A program made the translations under genes and the position numbers. This document shows positions 45,634 through 54,336 of a stretch of DNA of 64,000 nucleotides, one piece after another. Positions within the stretch are counted from its first letter, which is position 1. Every line of letters starts with the position of its first letter. This DNA is from Thalassotalea sp. Sam97 (GTDB lineage Bacteria > Pseudomonadota > Gammaproteobacteria > Enterobacterales > Alteromonadaceae), in NCBI RefSeq assembly GCF_041379765.1, contig NZ_CP166919.1, positions 2,418,001 through 2,482,000 of the forward strand, in the 5' to 3' direction. Below the pieces are notes generated by a model. That model saw only the letters and a program-made list of their open reading frames with translations, ran no database searches and was not told where the DNA came from.

Positions 45634-46848
45634 ATGAACGAGTTCAGCTTAATTATTAAAGCGCTATTGCGTAATAAAACGGGGGCGATGTTAATCGCCT
45701 TACAAATCGCCTTAACCTTAACCATTATGGTTAATGCGGTATTTATGATGCAAGTTCGTAGTGAGCAAATGGCGCGCCCGAGTGGTTTAGATGAAGACAA
45801 TATTTTTCATCTGTCCAACACCATTTTTGCCGATGATTACAATCAGCAAGTGAATTTGCAACGAGATTTAGACATCATTCGCAATATTGACGGCGTTATC
45901 GATGCTACGCAAATCAACGCCATTCCCATCAGCGGTGGTGGTTGGTCCATGAGCTTGCAAACAAAACCAGGAGAAGAACAAGATGATACTGGCGTTGCGG
46001 TTTATATGGTGGACGATCATGGCATAAACAGTCTTGGTCTAGAGCTTATAATGGGTGAAAACTTTGCCCCAACAGATATCGAATGGCGTTCAAGTTCCAT
46101 GACCTCATGGCCGGCAAAAATCATTATGAGCCAAGCGATGGCACAGACCTTATTTGCCGACGACTGGCAAAATGCCGTCGGTAAGACCGTGTATATTGGT
46201 CGCGATGAACCGATGCAAATCATTGGTCTTGTCAAAACGCTACAAGCACCGTGGAATGGCTGGAATGGCGTTGAACGCTCAATCTTAGTGCCCTATCAAA
46301 TGGAAACCAGCGGTGGTCGTTTTATCATCCGCAGTGAGCCTGGACGCCGTGATGAACTGATGCCCATTATTGAAAAAACACTGAGTGATGCTGATAAAGG
46401 GCGTATTATTCGCCGAGTGACAACCATGGCGGAAACCCGTGAGCGCTCTTATCGTAACCATAATGCCGTGAATAACATTCTCACTATCGTGATTATTTTG
46501 CTGACCGTCATTACCGGCTTTGGTATCGTCGGTTTAGCGATGTTCTCAATTAACCGCCGTACCAAACAAATTGGTACTCGACGCGCCCTAGGTGCCAGTC
46601 GCCAACAAATCATGAGTTATTTTATGCTAGAAAACCTAATCATCAGCAGCTTTGGTATTGCCCTAGGCCTGATGGGTGCGGTCGGATTGAATATGTGGCT
46701 CGTCAACACTTTTGCCATGCAGCCACTACATAGCGAATTGCTCATACTCGGGGCCATTGCCTTATATATCGTTGGCCAGCTTGCCGTGTTGTACCCAGCA
46801 ACCAAAGCCGCAAGGATCTCTCCGGCCATCGCAACGAGAACCGCGTAA
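45634..46848 (+). CDS. FtsX-type ABC permease, second subunit
   Basis: 404 residues with the same plan as the preceding permease: N-terminal helix, periplasmic domain, three helices with IGTRRALGASRQQIMSYFMLENLIISSFG. It starts 8 nt after that gene's stop, behind AGGAG, with two consecutive ATGs (45631 and 45634). The two permeases are clearly paralogous and probably arose by duplication. It ends the operon, and a terminator follows. Confidence 0.92.
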   Translation: MNEFSLIIKALLRNKTGAMLIALQIALTLTIMVNAVFMMQVRSEQMARPSGLDEDNIFHLSNTIFADDYNQQVNLQRDLDIIRNIDGVIDATQINAIPISGGGWSMSLQTKPGEEQDDTGVAVYMVDDHGINSLGLELIMGENFAPTDIEWRSSSMTSWPAKIIMSQAMAQTLFADDWQNAVGKTVYIGRDEPMQIIGLVKTLQAPWNGWNGVERSILVPYQMETSGGRFIIRSEPGRRDELMPIIEKTLSDADKGRIIRRVTTMAETRERSYRNHNAVNNILTIVIILLTVITGFGIVGLAMFSINRRTKQIGTRRALGASRQQIMSYFMLENLIISSFGIALGLMGAVGLNMWLVNTFAMQPLHSELLILGAIALYIVGQLAVLYPATKAARISPAIATRTA

Positions 46849-46888
46849 CGCTTAAAGCGATATCATCACAACACCATGTATGCGCTCT

Positions 46889-46926
46889 AAAGCCATTCCC
46901 TTTACAACAGGGGATGGCTTTATTTA
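46889..46926 (+). terminator. Terminator of the MacAB-like operon
   Basis: Stem AAAGCCATTCCC / GGGGATGGCTTT with one T-G pair and an 8-nt loop; the tail is TATTTATATT. Confidence 0.75.
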
Positions 46927-46977
46927 TATTAAATAACAAAAACTTAAGTAAACAAGCAGTTGCTACCCGAGGATAAT

Positions 46978-48624
46978 ATGACGCTTTTCAACGCAATTTG
47001 TTTATCTGCGCTACTTGCCAGTAATCTGGCACACGCCGCAACCACGGTCATTGAAAATATTAATGGCTACACCATGGAGAACGGTAAGTTAGTGCGCTTT
47101 CATGCTATCCAGTTTACCGACGATATCATCGATACCGTGTATAAAGACCAACAAGCGGTCGTAAAAAAGCCGACATTTACGGTGATTGATGGAGCCAATA
47201 AAACCATGTTGCCAGGCCTGATTGACGCCCATGGGCATGTGCTATCCTATGGTCAATCGTTACTGCAAGCTGATTTGGTCAATAGCGAGTCGGCGCAAAT
47301 AGCTGCGGCACGAGTCAACAAATATGCGATGAAAAATAGCCAGCTTTCTTGGCTGTTAGGGCGAGGTTGGAACCAAGAACAATGGCCTAGCAAACAGTTT
47401 CCGAGTGCCGCCACGTTAGATTCGCTGATAGCTGATCGTCCAGTGGTATTGCAGCGCATCGACGGTCACGCCATTTGGGTTAATTCCAAAGCGATGCAAA
47501 TGGCGGGGGTAAATGCGGATACCAAAGATATTGATGGCGGCGAGATCATTCGTGACAGCGACGGCAAACCAACCGGTGTGTTTATTGATAACGCCATGGA
47601 TCTTGTCTATCGTAAAATTCCTCAACTCAGCATGCACGAGCAGCAATACGCCTTAAAAACCGCAATGCAAGATTTGGCGAGACAGGGGTTAACGAGTGTC
47701 CATGATGCAGGCATAGACTCGAATAACATCCAGGCATTTAAATCATTAAATCGCAATAATGACATGCTGATCCGTGTCAATGCCATGCTCGGTGCCTTTG
47801 ATGCTGACTGGCATCAACATCTTAAGTTAGGCCCTTATTACGATGAACAGGGAATGTTGCAAATCAACAGCGTAAAAATTTCAGCTGACGGTGCACTCGG
47901 TAGCCGTGGTGCAGCGTTACTCGCCGATTATACTGATAAGCCCCATCATCGCGGCTTACTACTGCACAACGAAGAGCAATTAAAACAGCTTATTCAAACG
48001 AGTATGCAAGCGGGTTTTCAAGTAAATACCCATGCCATTGGCGACCGCGCCAACAAATTAGTGCTCGACCACTATCAAACATTAATCGAACAAACCAACA
48101 GTCAAGCACTGCGGCATCGTATTGAGCATGCTCAAGTATTGCAATTAGCCGACTTACAACGCTTTAGTGAACACAACATCATCGCGTCAATGCAAGCCAC
48201 TCATGCCACCAGTGATAAAAATATGGCGGAAGATAGATTAGGTAGTGAGCGTATCCGCGGCGCATATGCATGGCGAAGTCTGCTTGATAAAGGTGTGATA
48301 ATTGCCTCAGGCTCCGACTTTCCTGTCGAGCCTGCCAACCCATTTTTTGGCCTGCATGCGGCTGTCACACGTCAAGACCGAGACGACCAACCTAGCAATG
48401 GCTGGTATGCTAACGAGCGTATGGATCTCATCGAAGCGTTTAATAGTTTTACCATGGCGGCCGCCTACGCGGGACATCAAGAACACCTTATTGGTAGCTT
48501 AGAAGCGGGTAAAAAAGCCGACTTTATCTTCATTGACCAAGATATTTTCAGCATCGATAAACAAAACATTTGGCGTACTAAGGTTCTCGCTACCTACATT
48601 AATGGTAAAAAATTACCGTTATAA
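46978..48624 (+). CDS. Secreted amidohydrolase (YtcJ-like, Amidohydro_3 family)
   Basis: About 548 residues with a signal peptide (about 1-22, ending SNLAHAA). Metal-site motifs include MLPGLIDAHGHV, a carboxylated-Lys-type segment ISADGALGSRGAAL, HAIGDRAN, RIEHAQVL and ASGSDFPVEP. The family cleaves amide or ester bonds of varied substrates; none can be assigned here. The start at 46978 is chosen because CGAGGA is well placed; the TTG at 46960 covers that site. It stands alone. Confidence 0.9.
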   Translation: MTLFNAICLSALLASNLAHAATTVIENINGYTMENGKLVRFHAIQFTDDIIDTVYKDQQAVVKKPTFTVIDGANKTMLPGLIDAHGHVLSYGQSLLQADLVNSESAQIAAARVNKYAMKNSQLSWLLGRGWNQEQWPSKQFPSAATLDSLIADRPVVLQRIDGHAIWVNSKAMQMAGVNADTKDIDGGEIIRDSDGKPTGVFIDNAMDLVYRKIPQLSMHEQQYALKTAMQDLARQGLTSVHDAGIDSNNIQAFKSLNRNNDMLIRVNAMLGAFDADWHQHLKLGPYYDEQGMLQINSVKISADGALGSRGAALLADYTDKPHHRGLLLHNEEQLKQLIQTSMQAGFQVNTHAIGDRANKLVLDHYQTLIEQTNSQALRHRIEHAQVLQLADLQRFSEHNIIASMQATHATSDKNMAEDRLGSERIRGAYAWRSLLDKGVIIASGSDFPVEPANPFFGLHAAVTRQDRDDQPSNGWYANERMDLIEAFNSFTMAAAYAGHQEHLIGSLEAGKKADFIFIDQDIFSIDKQNIWRTKVLATYINGKKLPL

Positions 48625-48644
48625 CAAGAGCTAAAAAGATAAAA

Positions 48645-48663
48645 AGCTGGCATGCTGCCAGCT
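48645..48663 (+). other. Stem-loop after amidohydrolase
   Basis: 8-bp stem AGCTGGCA/TGCCAGCT with a 3-nt loop, without T-tract; possibly a factor-dependent terminator or mRNA end. Confidence 0.4.
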
Positions 48664-48706
48664 CTGCCATTACTATTTATTATTAATATCTTAAAAGAAG
48701 CTGATT

Positions 48707-49300
48707 ATGAAAAAGTTATCCCTATTTTTTGCCTCATTACTTTGTGCTTATAGTGTCGCAGCCAATGAAACCAACCAAACGGTCGGCTTAGTTGTTGCTG
48801 GCGGCAAGCCGATCACATTACTTGGTAGCCAAGTTTACACCGGCAACCAGGCTCCTGATTTTACCGTTGTAGATGACCGTTTTAATAAAGTATCACTCAG
48901 TGATTTTTCCGGACAAACGGTACTCATTTCAGCGGTACCAAGCTTGGATACTGGTGTTTGTTCACTACAGACCAAACGTTTTAATGAAGAAGTTGCCAAC
49001 TTACCCGATGACGTTGTTATGCTGACCATAAGCGCTGATTTGCCGTTTGCACAAAAACGCTTTTGTGCCGCAGAAGGTATCGAATCGTTAAAGGTATTAT
49101 CTGATTCGGTCTGGCGTGACTTTGGTAAAAAATATGGCTTAATTATTAAAGATATGGGATTACTGTCTCGTTCCATTTTCGTTATTGATGGACAAGGTAA
49201 AATCACCTATAAAGAATTGGTTGCAGATATCTCAAAACACCCAAATTACGACGCAGCATTAGCGGCGGTTAAAGAAACAAATACGTTAAGCAATCAATAA
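48707..49300 (+). CDS. tpx: Thiol peroxidase Tpx with signal peptide
   Basis: 197 residues: a peroxiredoxin of the Tpx type, with peroxidatic Cys in SLDTGVCSLQTKRFNEE (about 86) and resolving Cys in AQKRFCAAEGI (about 120). It differs from the usual ~165-residue enzyme by an N-terminal signal peptide (LSLFFASLLCAYSVAA), so it should act in the periplasm on lipid and other hydroperoxides, with reduction by an exported thioredoxin-like partner not seen here. Other active-site residues appear intact. Confidence 0.93.
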   Translation: MKKLSLFFASLLCAYSVAANETNQTVGLVVAGGKPITLLGSQVYTGNQAPDFTVVDDRFNKVSLSDFSGQTVLISAVPSLDTGVCSLQTKRFNEEVANLPDDVVMLTISADLPFAQKRFCAAEGIESLKVLSDSVWRDFGKKYGLIIKDMGLLSRSIFVIDGQGKITYKELVADISKHPNYDAALAAVKETNTLSNQ

Positions 49301-49355
49301 TAGTTCGCGATAACCTCTTGGCTTATCTGACTAGGCGGTTTGCAGTTCATCCATG

Positions 49356-49394
49356 TAGCAGAATCGATAATCAAATCGACTCTGCTATTTTTTT
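49356..49394 (+). terminator. Terminator after tpx
   Basis: Imperfect stem TAGCAGA..ATCGAT / ATCGA.TCTGCTA followed by seven T residues. Confidence 0.8.
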
Positions 49395-49431
49395 ATTCAC
49401 CGGCCTTGCTTTTAGGAAGTGTTAATCGTTG

Positions 49432-49716
49432 ATGTTGAGTTTTTTAGAGATAAAACACATTGCATTTAAGGTTGGGGTTGTTTGCCTTTTGGTTGGTATG
49501 GCGGCCTTTACAACAAGCTATTATTTACTCGACGGTACACTGCCAGGATATAAAATACTATTGTTTCCAGGGATCCTTTTCACCAGGGCCTTTAGCGAAG
49601 AGCTCGATTTTGGTTTAAAACTCGTGTTGCTGTTCGGCGGCCAATTTTTGCTCTCGTCAGCAATAACCATTGTTATTCTTCACGTTCACGAGTTTATAAA
49701 AAAATGTCGATGTTAG
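49432..49716 (+). CDS. Small membrane protein, unknown
   Basis: About 94 residues with two predicted helices (about 14-32 and 65-85). AGGAAG lies 13-17 nt before the ATG at 49432; an in-frame TTG precedes it by one codon. No family was recognised. It lies after the tpx terminator, so it would need its own promoter. Confidence is moderate because support is the ribosome site and the membrane-like composition only. Confidence 0.5.
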   Translation: MLSFLEIKHIAFKVGVVCLLVGMAAFTTSYYLLDGTLPGYKILLFPGILFTRAFSEELDFGLKLVLLFGGQFLLSSAITIVILHVHEFIKKCRC

Positions 49717-49916
49717 GTACAAAAGGCGGCAAATAAACCATTATGAATGGTGTCACCGTCTTCGTTCACTCTGGCCACAACAAAGCTAGTTACTCAGCTC
49801 AATAAACCCAAACCATTGGCGACTTTCGTCAAACTAAACACCAGTAAATATCACCCGCTCTAAAAATTGTAAAAAGAAACAAAAACTTAAATGTTTAAAT
49901 TTTTTTTATTTATGCT

Positions 49917-49944
49917 CTTGAAAACATTTATTTCGCCCCTATTT
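49917..49944 (+). promoter_or_regulatory. Sigma-32 (heat-shock) promoter of the IbpA gene
   Basis: -35 CTTGAAA (49917-49923), 12-bp spacer, -10 CCCCTATTT (49936-49944), almost the full RpoH consensus. Transcription from here would leave a leader of about 140 nt. Confidence 0.85.
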
Positions 49945-50073
49945 ATTTATTGTAGTCGCCATAATGGGACTACCAAAGAGCTAGGCAAAGCATGAGCTTA
50001 CTAGCGAAACTAACAGCCCGTTTCACGTAAAGGGCAGACTTTTATTCGCAAAACGCGCGGATAATTAAACTGA

Positions 50074-50095
50074 CATATTGCTATAAGAGGATATG
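50074..50095 (+). promoter_or_regulatory. ROSE-like RNA thermometer hairpin over the ibpA ribosome site
   Basis: In the leader RNA, CATATTGCT (50074-50082) can pair with AGGATATG (50088-50095), with the G of TTGCT bulged and a 5-nt loop ATAAG. This hides the AGGA ribosome site. The UUGCU box with a bulged G facing the ribosome site is the hallmark of ROSE elements in small heat-shock genes. The structure was deduced by hand. Confidence 0.65.
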
Positions 50096-50098
50096 ATT

Positions 50099-50557
50099 AT
50101 GCGTACTATTTCTACTGATTTCAGCCCACTTTACCGTTCATTTATTGGTGCAGAGCACTTAGCTCGCATGATGGATAAAGCCAGCCGCGCTGAAAAACAA
50201 CCAGCTTATCCACCGTACAACATCGAATCGATTGCCGATGATAAATATCGCATTACCATGGCTGTTGCCGGTTTTGTCGAAGCGGAGTTGGATATTGAAG
50301 CTCATGAAAATTCGTTAACCGTGACAGGAACAAAAACCGCTAAAGAAGATAACGAACAACGTACCTTCTTGTATCAAGGCATTGCCGAGCGCAACTTTGA
50401 GCGTAAATTCCAATTAGCCGATCACGTTAAAGTTGTTAATGCGCACATGGAAAATGGCTTACTGCACATCGATTTAGTGCGGGAGATCCCTGAAGCGCTA
50501 AAACCGCGTAAAATCACCATTAACAAAAACAGTTTATTAGAATCGGACGTTAAATAA
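50099..50557 (+). CDS. ibpA: Small heat-shock protein, IbpA-like Hsp20
   Basis: About 152 residues. A short N-terminal arm is followed by an alpha-crystallin domain (about 38-130: YPPYNIESIADDKYRITMAV, then HMENGLLHIDLVREIPE) and a C-terminal tail with the I-x-I-like motif RKITINK. It holds unfolding proteins for refolding by DnaK/ClpB. ATG 50099 is preferred, since ATG 50093 is only 3 nt after the ribosome site. The RpoH promoter and thermometer in front match heat-shock control. A strong terminator follows. Confidence 0.95.
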   Translation: MRTISTDFSPLYRSFIGAEHLARMMDKASRAEKQPAYPPYNIESIADDKYRITMAVAGFVEAELDIEAHENSLTVTGTKTAKEDNEQRTFLYQGIAERNFERKFQLADHVKVVNAHMENGLLHIDLVREIPEALKPRKITINKNSLLESDVK

Positions 50558-50640
50558 GCGCACGATTAGCTCTCTATTCAGGGCAGCGTATTTGCCTGCC
50601 CTACATTAACATATTACTCCCTATTTATTGTTATTGTGTT

Positions 50641-50664
50641 GCCCCGTTTTTGCGGGGCTTTTTT
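50641..50664 (+). terminator. Terminator after ibpA
   Basis: GCCCCG stem, 6-nt loop, CGGGGC, then six T residues. Confidence 0.92.
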
Positions 50665-50757
50665 ATGGCGCATTTATCTAATATGGTGAAATTGTGCGTT
50701 AATGATCAGATAACTACCCTCTCGCTATTCACCGTAATCAAAAACACGCGAGCGCTA

Positions 50758-51585
50758 TCAGCAAAATGATGATGCGCCAACAACATGACATGTAATGAGC
50801 TCACTCACTATACTGGCATCGGTAACCGGTGCCATATGGCCGGCATCGATACGCTGCCATTTAGCATGGCCGATATTGTCTCGAAGAATATCAATAATAC
50901 GCTGTGCCATTGCTGGCGATTGTTGCCCTGACATCAGTAGAATTGGGGCTTCGATTACCTGACAATCACTCGCCGTGTAGCTTTCACTGATTAAGCCATT
51001 GAAATCAAGCTTTACCTTGTCAATATTCGCCGCAAGCTGTGTTCTCATTTTCGCAGGCAACGCATCGTAAAACCCAGGCCTATTCCAAACGTCGGTAAAA
51101 AGCCGGGTTGCTGCTTCGGCTTCTAATCTGGCAACGTTAGCGGCAAACTCGGATACTTGCCGATACTCAAGGCTATTGATAGGTAATAAATGAAAAGCGA
51201 CCGGTTCATATAACGATAAACTCAGTATCCGTGGAGATTGCTCAACCGCAAATTTTAGAGCTACTGCGCCACCAAAAGAATGACCGACAAGGTGAAATGG
51301 CTGTTCGCCAATTAGTGAGTCAAGGGCTAATAAAATACGCGCAGTTTCATTGCTTAAATCGTAAGCCTGTTGACCATCGACCATAGGCGCAGCGCCATAA
51401 CCTAACAAGTCTATGTTAATGACTGTGTAGTCAGTAACTAAGGCCTGCTCAAGCACGCGCCATTGCCGAGATGAATTTAATGAGCTATGGAGCAAAACCA
51501 CAGGTGTCCCCCTACCCGACACATAAACACCTGGATAGGGCTCTGATTTATGAGCCGATAATTTTTCAATAACTAAATCTTGCAT
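50758..51585 (-). CDS. Alpha/beta hydrolase
   Basis: About 275 residues. Nucleophile elbow GHSFGGAVAL (near 100), oxyanion region HSSLNSSRQW, a catalytic acid near 220 and His in DAGHMAP (near 255). The fold is that of the general alpha/beta hydrolase family (esterase, lipase or C-C hydrolase); the substrate is unknown. ATG 51585 is chosen over GTG 51597. It is a single gene between ibpA and the MITE. Confidence 0.88.
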   Translation of the reverse strand: MQDLVIEKLSAHKSEPYPGVYVSGRGTPVVLLHSSLNSSRQWRVLEQALVTDYTVINIDLLGYGAAPMVDGQQAYDLSNETARILLALDSLIGEQPFHLVGHSFGGAVALKFAVEQSPRILSLSLYEPVAFHLLPINSLEYRQVSEFAANVARLEAEAATRLFTDVWNRPGFYDALPAKMRTQLAANIDKVKLDFNGLISESYTASDCQVIEAPILLMSGQQSPAMAQRIIDILRDNIGHAKWQRIDAGHMAPVTDASIVSELITCHVVGASSFC

Positions 51586-51697
51586 ATAAATAACCACTTA
51601 TTCGCGTACAGCCCCGCTTTGTGGGCAAGATAATATCGGATACAATGTCGGCAAAACAAGCGTTAACGTATGCTCCCTAAGATAAATTGAGAAGTAT

Positions 51698-51963
51698 TAG
51701 AGCGTGTTGATCTTTTGAGGTTGTTTTTGCAGTAATTTATGATGTTTTTATACAAGGCAGAACGTATGTTGTGTGGTTACTCCACATAAGTAAGTGATAC
51801 CACAGTAGAAAGGCGTCATAAAAGCTGTCCTTTGGATTCGTTTAAATGCATTTTTTCCTTGTTACTTGCTCTGTGCGCAGAATAACTATGCGTATCACAA
51901 GTGCCGCGATAAAAAGGCATTTAATTAGAACAAAATTTAACCCTGAAAGATCAACACGCTCTA
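51698..51963. mobile_element. MITE-like element with TA target duplication
   Basis: Perfect 17-bp terminal inverted repeats AGAGCGTGTTGATCTTT (51699-51715; complement 51946-51962), with one further paired base on each side. The element, 51700-51961, is about 262 bp and is flanked by TA on both sides, as expected for IS630/Tc1-mariner-type transposition. There is no ORF inside, so it is non-autonomous. It ends 10 nt before the zinc-ribbon gene. Confidence 0.8.
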
Positions 51964-51972
51964 GAGTAATCC

Positions 51973-52224
51973 ATGGCAAAACCCAATAAAAAACTTCCAG
52001 AAAAAAGCGTTAATGTCATCTGCAGCCAATGTCGACAAATATTATTCAAATATAAAAAAGGCGGTAAAGGGTCACTGATCAAGTGTTTTAAAGAACGCAT
52101 TGTCAGCGACTATACTAGCCAACCTGGCGTCTGTCCTAATTGTCATAGTCAATTTGCCCGAGATGCGTTAGTACGTGGTACACCAGCGTATAAGATCATT
52201 GGCAATAAAGCCTTTTGCAAATAG
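51973..52224 (+). CDS. Zinc-ribbon-like small protein
   Basis: 83 residues with two CxxC knuckles (CSQCRQ near 18 and CPNCHS near 56), forming a likely zinc ribbon, and a basic middle segment (KYKKGGKG). No known family could be assigned beyond this. It could bind nucleic acid. The ribosome site is poor, and the upstream DNA is the MITE, so its promoter may come from or have been disrupted by that element. Confidence 0.7.
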   Translation: MAKPNKKLPEKSVNVICSQCRQILFKYKKGGKGSLIKCFKERIVSDYTSQPGVCPNCHSQFARDALVRGTPAYKIIGNKAFCK

Positions 52225-52337
52225 CTAACGGGTTAAGAGTAAGCAAACGAGTAAAACAAGCAGGTTAGCGATGTAGTTAATATTGTACCTAGCGAATGGC
52301 CTAGATAGTTAGGTAGGTAGCTACATACAAATTCAGA

Positions 52338-52682
52338 CTACCCGTTTAGCGTAAACAATAACTCGGATAAACTTGGTTGCCATTGAAAATGAGCAAGCTT
52401 TATTCGACCGTTAATAACCACCACGTTTTCTTGCTGTAACAAGCCCTTTTGCTCGTTAAAACAGGGGCTATTTTCAGGTAAAGATATCAGACCTTGAGCG
52501 TTAATAACTCGATGCCAAGGTAAAGCCAATGTTACTGGCGCTTTGGCAAGCGCTTTACCCACCAGTCGAGCTCGTCCAGGTAACCCTGCAAGATCGGCAA
52601 CTTGCCCATACGTTGCCACTTTACCTAAAGGTATTGCCTGCACCGTTTGCCATATTTTTTGATAGTTTTCGTTTGAATCCAT
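52338..52682 (-). CDS. Alkyltransferase-like protein (MGMT family without catalytic Cys)
   Basis: 114 residues: only the DNA-binding half of O6-alkylguanine transferase (VATYGQVADLAGLPGRARLVG, then LPWHRVINAQGLIS). The reactive PCHRV is PWHRV, so the Cys is replaced by Trp, as in ATL proteins (E. coli YbaZ/Atl). These flip and bind O6-alkylguanine and mark it for nucleotide-excision repair. The length fits the family. Confidence 0.92.
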   Translation of the reverse strand: MDSNENYQKIWQTVQAIPLGKVATYGQVADLAGLPGRARLVGKALAKAPVTLALPWHRVINAQGLISLPENSPCFNEQKGLLQQENVVVINGRIKLAHFQWQPSLSELLFTLNG

Positions 52683-52767
52683 ATTAGTACTTTTGCAAGC
52701 TACACCGACATCACTTGCTCATGAGACCGTTGTGTATCATAGCAACTTGTATCTCGAGCTAATGATG

Positions 52768-54294
52768 TTATTCACTACGTATCAGTAACAAACGTTTTTG
52801 TTGCTGTTTGCCGTCTTCAGCAGCATAACGAAGCATGATCTCATCCTTGCCATCTAAGTTAAGATCATCGCTAAATACAAACACGCCATTTTTGGGTAAC
52901 GACACTTCAAGTTTCTGTGAGCTTGCGTTAATGAGCGGCGTACTCTGACCGCCTGGAAAAATATTTAACTGCTTATCGCCCGCAGATAAAATTAGCTCTT
53001 GTGCGCCATCGCCATTAAGGTCAGCTAACTCAACAACTGGTGCTCCGCTTCGTCCTGAAGATAAACTAAATTGCAATTGAACTTGGTCTTTGAAGGCCAG
53101 TTGGTAATCTTGCTCGCCATTCATCGCAAAGATCAGCACATCTTGATCAACGCTACTCGATAATAAGGCGCCGATAATTTGCGATACCGAAATATCAAAG
53201 GAAGAGGTCATGATCTCAGGTTGCGTATCGCCATTGACATCGATAAATTCAAGTTGTGTTAACGTGCCTTGTGATTTTATCGCGGTATTGGCTATAGAGC
53301 TAAAAGCCACCCGGCCATTCGCATTGCGGCCCAAGTACACTTCGTAATCGGTACGTTTATCTAGCACGCCAGAGCTTTGGGTAAACAACACCACTAAATC
53401 CGGAATCGAGTCGTTATTTAAGTCGCTTAAATTGACAATATTGCGATGTGAAAAGTTACTTTGATCTACGGTTTTGCCATCGCTGCCCCGAGCATCCCAC
53501 CAATTGACGGCAGATATTGAGTTATTAAGCATTACCGTCGCCTGACGCTTGGCAAACATACCTTGTGGATTTTGCGCAAAGACGTGTAATTCACCATCTG
53601 CGGTCAACACCACATCTTTCTTGCCATCAAAGGTCATGTCTAGTAAATAAAATGGCTTTTCAGTATAGCTTACCGAGTTATCAAAAATTTCAACGATTGG
53701 CTCAATAGGCAGTTGTTGCAGAATAAAGCCACTAGTGTTTTGTAGATACACATTTAAACTGGCAAACCCCATCAAAATAACATCACTTAGCGAGTCATCA
53801 TTGACGTCTTGAACAAAGTCCCACTGCTTTAGATACGGTGCCTGGCGAGTAACATACATCGACTGAACATCAACTAATCGATCAAAGTCTGGTTGTTCAT
53901 CTAGCTTAAACTTGGCAACGTGATCGGCGGCTAAAAAATACAATGCCTGCTGGGTTTCAGTATTCCCTGTTGCAAAGTCATCCACGTCATAAGCAAAATA
54001 TTGCGCCGGTATTGGAATATCAAATTGCATTTGATAGCGATTACTCGTTTCATTCAGGGCAAACAGTGCCATATGTGATATTCCATCTCGCTCACCAATG
54101 ACTATTAATTCTTTCCCCGGTGCCGAGGTTAAATTGGCGCGAATGGGCTCTTGAGTAATATTGAATGTCGCTTCAATAACAAGCTGCTCAAATTTAAACG
54201 CATCTTTACTATGAACACCACAACTAACCATTAAAGTTAATGCAATAAATAACAATGTGGATGCTTTTTTAATCCCAAACACGCTCTGTTTCAT
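52768..54294 (-). CDS. Secreted FG-GAP/VCBS repeat protein
   Basis: 508 residues with a signal peptide (about 1-28). At least five FG-GAP/VCBS repeats with calcium-like Asp loops: DVNDDSLSDVILMG, DLNNDSIPDLVVLF, DVNGDTQPEIMTSS, DLNGDGAQELILSA, DLNLDGKDEIMLRY. They imply a seven-bladed beta-propeller in the periplasm or outside. Such proteins often bind surfaces or sugars; the function is unknown. A ribosome site AAGGAC lies before the ATG. Confidence 0.85.
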   Translation of the reverse strand: MKQSVFGIKKASTLLFIALTLMVSCGVHSKDAFKFEQLVIEATFNITQEPIRANLTSAPGKELIVIGERDGISHMALFALNETSNRYQMQFDIPIPAQYFAYDVDDFATGNTETQQALYFLAADHVAKFKLDEQPDFDRLVDVQSMYVTRQAPYLKQWDFVQDVNDDSLSDVILMGFASLNVYLQNTSGFILQQLPIEPIVEIFDNSVSYTEKPFYLLDMTFDGKKDVVLTADGELHVFAQNPQGMFAKRQATVMLNNSISAVNWWDARGSDGKTVDQSNFSHRNIVNLSDLNNDSIPDLVVLFTQSSGVLDKRTDYEVYLGRNANGRVAFSSIANTAIKSQGTLTQLEFIDVNGDTQPEIMTSSFDISVSQIIGALLSSSVDQDVLIFAMNGEQDYQLAFKDQVQLQFSLSSGRSGAPVVELADLNGDGAQELILSAGDKQLNIFPGGQSTPLINASSQKLEVSLPKNGVFVFSDDLNLDGKDEIMLRYAAEDGKQQQKRLLLIRSE

Positions 54295-54336
54295 GGTAAA
54301 TGTCCTTAATTATTGTTTAGCGGTGACTCATTATGT

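Noticed and set aside
52338..52682. Degenerate or broken O6-methylguanine methyltransferase
   Set aside because: The Cys-to-Trp change and short length are normal for alkyltransferase-like proteins, so it is not a pseudogene.
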